Shown: piece after piece, positions 57,605 through 64,000 of the stretch
Numbering within the stretch: the first letter of the stretch is position 1
How the letters are laid out: each line of letters begins with the position of its first letter
Source of the DNA: Variovorax boronicumulans
GTDB taxonomy: Bacteria; Pseudomonadota; Gammaproteobacteria; Burkholderiales; Burkholderiaceae_C
DNA: 64,000 nucleotides
NCBI RefSeq assembly: GCF_030812215.1
Contig: NZ_JAUSSG010000001.1
Span: forward strand, 806,001-870,000
Reading direction: 5' to 3'
Notes under the pieces: generated by a model
The model's database searches: none
Told to the model about the DNA's origin: nothing
What the model saw: the letters and a program-made list of their open reading frames with translations, nothing else
Position numbers and translations under genes: made by a program

Positions 57605-57937
57605 ATGCCCCGCAAGCCACGCGCCAAGCACCACGTCTACGTGGTCGAACTCGACGATCGCGTGTGGAACAGCAGCCGCTTCAGGCGCGCCAACCCCGAC
57701 TACCAGCTCGGCAAGCCCTTCGTTTACGTGGGCATGACTGGCCTGGACCCCGACATCCGCTTCGACAAACACAAGGCCGGCATCCAGGCCAACAGCTTCG
57801 TGCAGGCGTTCGGCGTGCGCCTGCTGCCCGCACTCTACGAGCGCTACAACCCAATGCCCTACGACGATGCGCGCCTGATGGAGGTCGACCTCGGCATCGC
57901 TTTGCGCAAGGCCGGCTACGGCGTCTGGCAGGCCTGA
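57605..57937 (+). CDS. Small GIY-YIG-like protein
   Basis: 110 residues. Two motifs resemble the start of a GIY-YIG nuclease domain: HHVYVVELD and, 26 residues later, FVYVGMTGLDPDIRF followed by KHKAGIQAN; a Glu lies in LMEVDLGIAL. The spacing between the two strands is longer than usual (10-12), so this is a divergent or inactive member, or a look-alike. It is 52 bp after the GlsB-type gene and may share its transcript. Confidence 0.5.
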   Translation: MPRKPRAKHHVYVVELDDRVWNSSRFRRANPDYQLGKPFVYVGMTGLDPDIRFDKHKAGIQANSFVQAFGVRLLPALYERYNPMPYDDARLMEVDLGIALRKAGYGVWQA

Positions 57938-57950
57938 GGCGCGGTGCCGA

Positions 57951-58625
57951 TCACGAGTAGGTGATCCAGTCCTCGTACGTCGGCCCGTCCAGATGCGGCA
58001 GCGTGTTGTAGGTCACCAGCATGTGGCGCTTCGGCGTGAACGCGAACTCCGTCACCGAGGTGTTGCGGATGCGCAGGTTGAGTTCGATGGTGGTCTCAGC
58101 GCTCGTGCCCAGCACGTGGCCGACCGCGGTGCTGATCGGCCCTCCGCTCGACACCACCAGCACCTTCGCGCCGTGATGCCGGTCGCGCACATGATCAAGC
58201 GCAGTTGTCACTCCCGCGAGAAAGTCGACATAGCTCGGCATTCCGACCGGCGCTGCCTTGCCCTGCATCCAGGCGCCCAGGCCTTGGCGCAACAGGCGGA
58301 AGTGATGACGGTACATCTCGGGCGAATCCGGCTTCTCGAGCTTGCCTTCGTGGATCGTGGCGATGACAGCTTCGCTGTCGTATTCGTTGAGACCGGGCCA
58401 CGGCAGCACGTCATCGCGTTCCAGTCCCAGGCCTTTGGCAATGCCTTCCCATGTCTGGCGATGCCGCTTCAAGGTGCCGGTGATGACGGCATCGAATGTC
58501 ATGCCGCGCTCGCGCCAGTACGCCCCCAGGCGCACGGACTGCCGATGCCCGAGTTCGCTCAGGTTGTCATAGTCGGCAGCGCCGAAACTGGCTTGCCCAT
58601 GGCGCACGAGGTAGAGGGTTCCCAT
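57951..58625 (-). CDS. Histidine phosphatase family protein
   Basis: 224 residues from MGTLYLVRHGQASF; phospho-accepting H9 in the RHG motif, later VVSSGGPISTAVG containing the expected second catalytic region. Phosphoglycerate mutase-like branch 1; its physiological substrate cannot be deduced. It faces the GIY-YIG-like gene 3' to 3' with a 13 bp gap. Confidence 0.9.
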   Translation of the reverse strand: MGTLYLVRHGQASFGAADYDNLSELGHRQSVRLGAYWRERGMTFDAVITGTLKRHRQTWEGIAKGLGLERDDVLPWPGLNEYDSEAVIATIHEGKLEKPDSPEMYRHHFRLLRQGLGAWMQGKAAPVGMPSYVDFLAGVTTALDHVRDRHHGAKVLVVSSGGPISTAVGHVLGTSAETTIELNLRIRNTSVTEFAFTPKRHMLVTYNTLPHLDGPTYEDWITYS

Positions 58626-58673
58626 GCGCCGGATTCTGGCAAGAAGCGCAGGCCGCGCTTGTCCCACGTGCGA

Positions 58674-58704
58674 CCAAAAAAAAGCCCGGGTCATCGACCC
58701 GGGC
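58674..58704 (-). terminator. Intrinsic terminator of ppiD
   Basis: On the minus strand the stem GCCCGGGTC (58696-58704 arm) and GACCCGGGC (58684-58692 arm) is followed by a run of eight or more T. It begins 26 bases past the ppiD stop. Confidence 0.88.
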
Positions 58705-58729
58705 GTTCGTTTTGCGCAGCAGCCTCGCT

Positions 58730-60646
58730 TCAGCGCGCGGATGCAACAGGCAGCGTGTCCGCCGGCTTCGGCACGAGGATCTCGGCCTTGAAGCGTTCCT
58801 TCAACAACTTGTAGTAGGCATCGGCCTCGGCTGCTGTCACCGACTGGCCGACCTGCGCGCTCTCTTGCTGCGCCTGCTCGGGCGACGGCGGCGTGCGCGG
58901 AACCACCTTGGTCACACGCACCACCGCGTAGCCTTGCGTGCCCAGGTCCACGCCCATCAGCGAAGGCAGCTTGGCTGCATCGGCACGGAGCGCTGCGTCG
59001 ATCACGGGCATGGGTTGCGACTGCACATCGATGCGCGAGACGGTGACCGGGGCAGCGAAAGTCGCTCCGTCCGCCTTGGCGGTCCAGGCCGCGAGCTTGG
59101 CTTCGCCTTCGGTCTTGGCCAGCACGGCCGCACGCTCGGTGACGAGCTGCGCGCGGATCTTGTCCTTGACCTCGGCCAGCGGGATCGGATGCGCAGGCGT
59201 GTACTGCGTCACGCGACCCGAGGCGAGTTGGCTCGAGCCGACTTCGATCGCCTCGGTGTTCTGCTTGCGCTCGAGCGAGTCGCCGGCGTACAGCGCGCTC
59301 AGGAAGTTGCGGCTGGCCAGCGGACCCTTGGCGTCCGGCGCGGGCACGCGCGGGACATTGGTCGCGGTCTGGATCGTGAGCTTGAGCTTTTCCGCTGCGG
59401 GCTTGAGGCTGTCGGGCTGCTGGTACACCGCATCGGTGAACACCTCGGCGGCCTTCGCGAATTCCTGCGCGGCCTGTGCGGCGCGGACTTCGCTTTCGAT
59501 GGTGGCGCGAACCTGCTCGAAGGGCGGCACCACCGCCGGCTTGATGTCGACGAGATGAATGATGTGATAGCCGAACTCGGTTTCGACGATGCCGCTGATC
59601 TCGCCCTTCTTCAGCGCGAACATCGCGTCTTCGAACGGCTTGACCATCGCGCCCCTGGTGACGAAATCGAGGTCGCCGCCCTTCTCGGCCGAGCCCGGGT
59701 CCTGCGAGTTCTTGCGTGCCACGTCGGCGAAGGTGTTCGGTGCCTTTTTCACGTCGGCGAGCAGCTGCTCGGCCTTGGCTTTCGCCTTTTCGCGGTCGGC
59801 GGCGGACATGCTGGCCGGCGCGGTGATCAGGATGTGGCTGGCGCGGCGCTCTTCCTTCGTGCCGAAGCGCGCGGTGTTCTGTTCGTAGTAGGTCTTGAGA
59901 TCGGCTTCGCTGACGACGACGTTCTTCTTGGCCGCATCGAGGTCGAGCACCAGGTATTCGATGTTGGCCTGCTCGGGAGCCTGGAACTGCGAGGCGTGGT
60001 CCTTGTAATAGGCCTCGATGTCGGCATCGCTCACGGTTACCTTCGAGGCGAAGTTCTCGGGCGCGAAGCGCGCCACCTGGATCTCGCGGCGGTCGTAGAA
60101 GGCATTGACCGTGGCGGCCACCAGCGCGGGCGGCGTGAGAGCCGTGCCCGACACGCCGAGCAGCACCTGTTGCGTGGACATGTCGGCGCGCACCTGCGCT
60201 TCGTACTGCTCGGGGGTGCGACCGGTCACGCGGAGGAAGGTCTCGCGGTCGAACTTGCCGTCGGGGGTGCGGAAGGACGCGAGGCCCGGGTCCTGCGCGA
60301 AGATGCGCGAGAGGCGATCTTCGGAGACGGTCATGTTCGCCTTGGCGGCGGCTGCGGCCAGCACGCGGTCGCGCACCATGCGCTCCAGCGTGGCGTAGCG
60401 CAAGGCGTCCGAGTCGAGCACCGTCGGATCGACGTTGGGCGACTGCTGTCGGATGCGGTCCGTCTCGTTGCGATGCTGCGCATCCCACTCGGGCTTCGTG
60501 ATGTCGTGGCCATCGATGCGGGCCACCTTCTCGTCACTGCTGAAGCCCTGGTAACGCTCAACACCGAAGAGCACGAACGAGGGAATGATCAGCAAGAACA
60601 AGAAAATCATGACGATCTTGTTGTACTTGCGGAAGAAATCAAACAT
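58730..60646 (-). CDS. ppiD: Periplasmic folding chaperone PpiD (SurA-like, parvulin PPIase domain)
   Basis: 638 residues from MFDFFRKYNK. One N-terminal TM anchor (about 10-31, IVMIFLFLLIIPSFVLFG), SurA-N-like chaperone region, a parvulin domain (ERRASHILITAPASMSAADR to FGYHIIHLVDI), and a long C-terminal SurA-N-like region. Anchored in the inner membrane facing the periplasm, it assists proteins leaving the Sec translocon. Upstream lies tRNA-Val with its own terminator. Confidence 0.92.
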   Translation of the reverse strand: MFDFFRKYNKIVMIFLFLLIIPSFVLFGVERYQGFSSDEKVARIDGHDITKPEWDAQHRNETDRIRQQSPNVDPTVLDSDALRYATLERMVRDRVLAAAAAKANMTVSEDRLSRIFAQDPGLASFRTPDGKFDRETFLRVTGRTPEQYEAQVRADMSTQQVLLGVSGTALTPPALVAATVNAFYDRREIQVARFAPENFASKVTVSDADIEAYYKDHASQFQAPEQANIEYLVLDLDAAKKNVVVSEADLKTYYEQNTARFGTKEERRASHILITAPASMSAADREKAKAKAEQLLADVKKAPNTFADVARKNSQDPGSAEKGGDLDFVTRGAMVKPFEDAMFALKKGEISGIVETEFGYHIIHLVDIKPAVVPPFEQVRATIESEVRAAQAAQEFAKAAEVFTDAVYQQPDSLKPAAEKLKLTIQTATNVPRVPAPDAKGPLASRNFLSALYAGDSLERKQNTEAIEVGSSQLASGRVTQYTPAHPIPLAEVKDKIRAQLVTERAAVLAKTEGEAKLAAWTAKADGATFAAPVTVSRIDVQSQPMPVIDAALRADAAKLPSLMGVDLGTQGYAVVRVTKVVPRTPPSPEQAQQESAQVGQSVTAAEADAYYKLLKERFKAEILVPKPADTLPVASAR

Positions 60647-60683
60647 GCTTGAACACTCTTTTTCGACGGATGTCGGACGGCAA

Positions 60684-60710
60684 TAAAAAAGGCGAACTGG
60701 TGTTCGCCTT
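60684..60710 (-). terminator. Intrinsic terminator after tRNA-Val
   Basis: Stem GGCGAAC (60691-60697) and GTTCGCC (60702-60708) with a TGGT loop; on the minus strand a run of six T follows. It is 14 bases past the encoded CCA of the tRNA. Confidence 0.88.
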
Positions 60711-60723
60711 TGCATCTGGGTGG

Positions 60724-60799
60724 TGGTGGGTGCTGAGGGGCTCGAACCCCCGACCTACGCCTTGTAAGGGCGCCGCTCTACCAACTGAGCTAAGCACCC
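60724..60799 (-). tRNA. tRNA-Val (TAC anticodon)
   Basis: On the minus strand it begins GGGTGCTTAGCTCAGTTGG. The anticodon stem-loop is GCGCC-CTTACAA-GGCGT (anticodon TAC), the T-arm has GGGTTCGAGCCCC, and the acceptor ends in AGCACCCA with CCA encoded. It lies 26 bases downstream of hupB and may be processed from the same transcript. Confidence 0.97.
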
Positions 60800-60825
60800 C
60801 ACCGGAATACTCTCCGAGTCTAGTC

Positions 60826-61098
60826 TCAGTTCAGCGCGTCTTTCAGCGCCTTGCCCGGACGGAACTTCGGAATCTTGGCTGCCTTGATTTTAATCGCGTC
60901 GCCGGTGCGGGGATTCCGGCCGGTGCGGGCGGCCCGTTTGCCTACTGCGAAAGTGCCGAAACCGACGAGCGAAACGGAGCCGCCCTTTTTGAGCGTGGTA
61001 CGAATGGCGCCGATGGTGGATTCGAGCGCGCGGGTGGCAGCTGCTTTGGAAATATCGGCGTTCTTTGCGATGTGCTCAATCAGTTCGGTCTTGTTCAC
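60826..61098 (-). CDS. hupB: DNA-binding protein HU (HupB type)
   Basis: 90 residues from GTG (Val-Asn-Lys-Thr), the normal HU length; ATG starts upstream would add an unrelated tail. HU motif: [19 protein letters not shown] followed by [20 protein letters not shown]. Bends and wraps DNA non-specifically as a dimer. A near-consensus sigma-70 promoter is at 61215-61243. Confidence 0.95.
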   Translation of the reverse strand: MNKTELIEHIAKNADISKAAATRALESTIGAIRTTLKKGGSVSLVGFGTFAVGKRAARTGRNPRTGDAIKIKAAKIPKFRPGKALKDALN

Positions 61099-61214
61099 AA
61101 GGGCCCCTTGTAGAGAAAAAGTTGGTCGGCTTTCGTCAGCTGCGACCTGGCCGCGACGGGTGCGACTCAAGAGCTTGGCAGGCCTGACGCCTCGGCAGCG
61201 CACTGCCAGCGAGG

Positions 61215-61243
61215 ATTACAACCACTGCCCTGCAGGGTGTCAA
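61215..61243 (-). promoter_or_regulatory. Sigma-70 promoter of hupB
   Basis: On the minus strand -35 TTGACA (61238-61243, perfect), a 17-base spacer, and -10 TGTAAT (61215-61220, one mismatch). The start of transcription would lie about 100 bases upstream of the hupB GTG. Confidence 0.75.
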
Positions 61244-61331
61244 TAAGACACGAGGCCATGCAAAACAGCGGAGCGCGCGATTTTAGGGGCGTTTCGTCGC
61301 GCACTTTCCCGCACGTTTCGTGAAGTACTTT

Positions 61332-62417
61332 TCAAAGCGCTTCAGCGATCGCTTTTCCGAGGTCGCTGGTGCTGGCGGTGCCGCCGATATCCGGTGTACG
61401 CGGTGCTCCGCTTTGGGGCGCGAGCACCCTCTCGATGGTCGACAGGATCGCGTCGTGCGCTTCCTTGTGGCCGAGGAACTCCAGCATCATCGCGCCGCAC
61501 CAGATCTGACCGATCGGATTCGCAATGCCCTTGCCCGCGATGTCGGGCGCCGAACCGTGCACCGGTTCGAACAGCGACGGCGTGGTGCGCTCGGGGTTGA
61601 GGTTGGCGCTCGGCGCGATGCCGATGGTGCCCGTGCAGGCGGGCCCGAGGTCCGAGAGGATGTCGCCGAAGAGATTGCTCGCCACCACCACGTCGAAGAA
61701 GTCGGGACGCTGCACGAAGTGCGCGGTGAGGATGTCGATGTGGAACTTGTCCAGCTTCACGCCGGCGTAGTTCTTCGCCATCTCGGCCACGCGCTCGTCC
61801 CAGTAGGGCATGGTGATCGAGATGCCGTTCGACTTGGTGGCACTCGTGAGGTGCTTCTTCGGCCGCGACTGCGCGAGTTCGAACGCGAACTTGAGCACGC
61901 GGTCCACGCCCACGCGCGACATCACGGTTTCCTGCACCACGATCTCGCGCGGCGTGCCTTCGTACATGCGCCCGCCGATGCTGGAGTACTCGCCCTCGGT
62001 GTTCTCCCGCACGATGTACATATCGATCTCGCCAGGCTGGCGCGGCGTGCCGTCGCGGCGCACCACGGGCGCGATGATGCCGGGCATGAGGCGCGCGGGG
62101 CGCAGGTTGATGTACTGGTCGAACTCGCGGCGGAACAGGAGCAGCGAGCCCCAGAGCGACACGTGGTCTGGAATTTTCTCGGGCCAGCCGACCGCGCCGA
62201 AGAAGATCGCATCGTGGCCGCCGATCTGGTCCTTCCAGTTGTCGGGCAGCATCTTGCCGTGCTTCTCGCAGTAGTCCCAGCTGGAGAAATCGAAGTGGTC
62301 GAACTTCAGGTCGATGCCGAACTTGCGCGCCGCCGCATCGACCACGCGCAGGCCCTCGGGCATGGTCTCCTTGCCGATGCCGTCGCCGGCGATGACTGCG
62401 ATTCTGTGGGTGCTCAT
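61332..62417 (-). CDS. Tartrate dehydrogenase / decarboxylase-type isopropylmalate dehydrogenase homologue
   Basis: 361 residues from MSTHRIAVIAGDGIGKE. Beta-decarboxylating dehydrogenase family: RENTEGEYSSIGGRMYEGT, SATKSNGISITMPYWDE and the NAD-binding GSAPDIAGKGIANPIGQIW. The TtuC/DmlA subgroup (tartrate, D-malate) fits better than LeuB (SSIGGRMYEG rather than LTGGIYFG). Its start overlaps the preceding hydrolase stop by four bases (ATGA), so the pair is co-expressed. Confidence 0.88.
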   Translation of the reverse strand: MSTHRIAVIAGDGIGKETMPEGLRVVDAAARKFGIDLKFDHFDFSSWDYCEKHGKMLPDNWKDQIGGHDAIFFGAVGWPEKIPDHVSLWGSLLLFRREFDQYINLRPARLMPGIIAPVVRRDGTPRQPGEIDMYIVRENTEGEYSSIGGRMYEGTPREIVVQETVMSRVGVDRVLKFAFELAQSRPKKHLTSATKSNGISITMPYWDERVAEMAKNYAGVKLDKFHIDILTAHFVQRPDFFDVVVASNLFGDILSDLGPACTGTIGIAPSANLNPERTTPSLFEPVHGSAPDIAGKGIANPIGQIWCGAMMLEFLGHKEAHDAILSTIERVLAPQSGAPRTPDIGGTASTSDLGKAIAEAL

Positions 62418-63325
62418 GGGTTGGCTCCTGCTTGTTGGATGGGTGAAAAGAATGCGAGCGCCTCGGCAAGCAATTCGGCCGGGGCTTCTTCGGGAACGTA
62501 GTGGCCGCACGGCAGTGCGCGGCCCGAGATGTCATTGGCGCACGCGCGCCACAGCGCGAGCACATCGAAGCACTTGCCCACCGCGCCATGCTCGCCCCAC
62601 AACACCCGCAGCGGCTGCGCGAGCTTGCGGCCTGCGGCGAGGTCCGCGCGGTCGTGCACGAGATCGATGGTGGCGGAGGCGCGGTAGTCCTCGCAGATGG
62701 ATTCGGCCGTGCCGGGGATGCCGGCGCATCGCTCGTACTCGGCCAGCACCTCGGGCGCGAAAGGCGCAAGGCCTGCGTGCCGACCGCCCATCACGCTGCG
62801 CACATAGCGCACGGGGTCGGAAGCGATCAGCGCCTCGGGCAACGGCGGCGGCTGGATCAAGAAGAACCAGTGCCAGTAAGCCTTCGCGAAGGCCTCCGAG
62901 GTGTTCTCGTACATCGCAAGCGTGGGGGCGATGTCGAGCAGCAGCATGCGCTCGACCGCCGACGGATGGTCCGCCGCCAGCCGGTGCGCCACGCGCGCGC
63001 CGCGGTCGTGCGCCAGCACGCCGAAGCGTTCGAAACCGTGGTGCCGCATGGCGGCGAGCGCATCGAGCGCCATCTCGCGCTTGCTGTAAGCCGCGTGCCC
63101 GGCATCGGCCGCCGGCCGGCCCGAATCGCCGTAGCCGCGCAGGTCCATCGCAATCACAGTGAACCGCTCGGCCAGCTGCGGTGCCACGCGATGCCATATC
63201 GCATGCGTTTGCGGATGGCCGTGCAGCAACAGCAGCGGGGCGCCCTTGCCACCGATGCGGCCATGGATGCGCACGCCGTTGCGCTCGATATCGAAGGTGG
63301 GGAATGTGAGGAAGGAGGCAGTCAC
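62414..63325 (-). CDS. Alpha/beta hydrolase (haloacetate dehalogenase-like)
   Basis: About 303 residues if it starts at GTG 63325; ATG 63358 or 63376 are alternatives but would leave only 20-40 bp to the divergent LysR gene. Oxyanion HGHPQTH, nucleophile Asp in AHDRGARVAH (as in fluoroacetate dehalogenase GHDRGGR), and catalytic His in GHYVPEEAP. Asp as nucleophile points to dehalogenases or epoxide hydrolases rather than esterases. Co-transcribed with the tartrate dehydrogenase-type gene; divergent from a LysR gene. Confidence 0.85.
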   Translation of the reverse strand: MTASFLTFPTFDIERNGVRIHGRIGGKGAPLLLLHGHPQTHAIWHRVAPQLAERFTVIAMDLRGYGDSGRPAADAGHAAYSKREMALDALAAMRHHGFERFGVLAHDRGARVAHRLAADHPSAVERMLLLDIAPTLAMYENTSEAFAKAYWHWFFLIQPPPLPEALIASDPVRYVRSVMGGRHAGLAPFAPEVLAEYERCAGIPGTAESICEDYRASATIDLVHDRADLAAGRKLAQPLRVLWGEHGAVGKCFDVLALWRACANDISGRALPCGHYVPEEAPAELLAEALAFFSPIQQAGANP

Positions 63326-63365
63326 GGGAACGATTGTGCGTTGCGCCCCAGCGACCATCAAGCAA

Positions 63366-63394
63366 CAATCAGCCAATTCATACTTTCCTGATTG
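63366..63394. repeat. Inverted repeat in the LysR/hydrolase intergenic region
   Basis: CAATCAG (63366-63372) and CTGATTG (63388-63394), 15 bases apart and ending 2 bases before the LysR ATG. It could be an operator for autoregulation and for the divergent hydrolase operon. The spacing is not a classical T-N11-A site. Confidence 0.35.
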
Positions 63395-63396
63395 GC

Positions 63397-64000
63397 ATGA
63401 ATTCTTCCTCGCTGGATCGCGGCGATCTCGAGCTGGTGCTGGCCATTCGCGACCAGGGCAGCCTCGCCGGCGCGGCCGCCACGCTCGACGTCGTGCCCTC
63501 TGTCATCACCAAGCGGCTCGGGGCGCTCGAGGGCCGGCTGGGTCAACGTCTGTTCGATCGCACCACGCGCCGGCTCAACGTCACCGCAGAAGGCGAGGCG
63601 GTGTGCCTGCATGCCCGCGCGCTGCTCGAAGGTTTTGCAGCACTCGAAAGCGAGCTGGGCGAACGGCAGAACGAGCTCGTCGGCACGATCCGGCTCGCCG
63701 CCACCTTCGGGTTCGGACGACGCTGGCTAGGGCCGGCACTGGCCGCCTTCCAGGCGCGGCACCCCGCGCTGCAGATCGAATTGCTGCTGACCGAGCAACT
63801 GCCCAACCTCGGCGCCGAAGGCTACGACGGTGCGCTCTGGCTGTGGGCCGTGCAGCAGCACCGCGCGGCCGACTGGGTCACCCGCCGCATCGCGCGCAAC
63901 CAGCGCGTGCTGGCAGCAGCGCCCTCGTACATCGCGCAGCACGGCATGCCGGCCACGGTCGACGCGCTGACCTCGCACGCCTGCCTGGTCGCGCGCGAGA
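63397..64000 (+). CDS. LysR-family transcriptional regulator (3' truncated by the window end)
   Basis: 201 codons are visible before the end of the window. N-terminal LysR HTH (LVLAIRDQGSLAGAAATLDVVPSVITKRLGALE, RLFDRTTRRLNVTAEG) and the start of the effector domain (GTIRLAATFGFGRRWLGPAL). Divergent from the hydrolase/dehydrogenase pair and likely its regulator. Confidence 0.9.
   Translation, partial: MNSSSLDRGDLELVLAIRDQGSLAGAAATLDVVPSVITKRLGALEGRLGQRLFDRTTRRLNVTAEGEAVCLHARALLEGFAALESELGERQNELVGTIRLAATFGFGRRWLGPALAAFQARHPALQIELLLTEQLPNLGAEGYDGALWLWAVQQHRAADWVTRRIARNQRVLAAAPSYIAQHGMPATVDALTSHACLVARE

Overview
The window is chromosomal DNA of a high-GC betaproteobacterium of the order Burkholderiales, most likely family Comamonadaceae and Variovorax-like. 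This is inferred from codon bias, from protein similarity I recognise (DnaB, ClpB, RpoS/NlpD, H-NS and Bug-type proteins), and from gene orders such as surE-pcm-nlpD-rpoS and rpsF-priB-rpsR-rplI. I see no prophage, transposase, integrase or CRISPR array. Most of the window is core genome with a few accessory clusters.

Layout. (1) 1-9.5 kb: the end of a membrane protein gene, arfB, a BktB-type thiolase, a TetR regulator, and a complete branched-chain-amino-acid-type ABC importer (ATPase, two permeases, binding protein, second ATPase) coupled to an AMP-forming acyl-CoA ligase. This looks like uptake and CoA activation of an unidentified organic acid. (2) 9.5-12.5 kb: clpB behind a sigma-32-like heat-shock promoter, with a small membrane protein downstream. 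(3) 12.5-21.4 kb: a Bug-type binding protein, then a minus-strand run hom-thrC-mobB-moeA-moaD-moaE (threonine and molybdenum cofactor synthesis) interrupted by an opposite-strand dapA-like gene, and an alaA-type aminotransferase. (4) 21.4-27.1 kb: an Mth938-domain protein, a Bcp peroxiredoxin and a PIN-PhoH protein. Then comes a tight cluster of small proteins (VOC, EVE with a frameshift, GyrI-like, alkyltransferase-like) ending in a WYL regulator. (5) 27-34.4 kb: dnaB with DnaA-box-like sites upstream, the S6-PriB-S18-L9 operon, ppsA and its divergent regulator ppsR.

(6) 34.4-48 kb is an oxidative-stress and iron region. ahpC/ahpF lie next to bfr, with a near-consensus OxyR site in the ahpC-bfr intergenic region. 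A five-gene set follows (PepSY-TM protein, DUF2271 protein with a D-G-V-T-G-A-T flavinylation motif, DUF4198 protein, ApbE, membrane-anchored diflavin reductase). It reads as a transmembrane electron path that delivers electrons to a covalently flavinylated periplasmic protein. Next are a Fiu-type catecholate siderophore receptor, a PiuC-type dioxygenase, bfd, tonB-exbB-exbD and hemP. Fur-box-like sites lie in front of the PepSY gene, fiu, bfd and hemP. (7) 48-64 kb: a GlcG/HbpS-type protein, a Bax-inhibitor-1 protein, rlmD, rpoS-nlpD-pcm-surE, a quinone oxidoreductase, an H-NS-family protein, tRNA-His, small stress proteins, a GIY-YIG-like protein, a phosphatase, ppiD, tRNA-Val, hupB, a tartrate dehydrogenase-type enzyme with an alpha/beta hydrolase, and the start of a divergent LysR gene cut by the window end.

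The two parts most worth following up are the iron-regulated flavinylation electron chain (37.5-42.0 kb) and the WYL/EVE/alkyltransferase-like cluster (24.6-27.1 kb).
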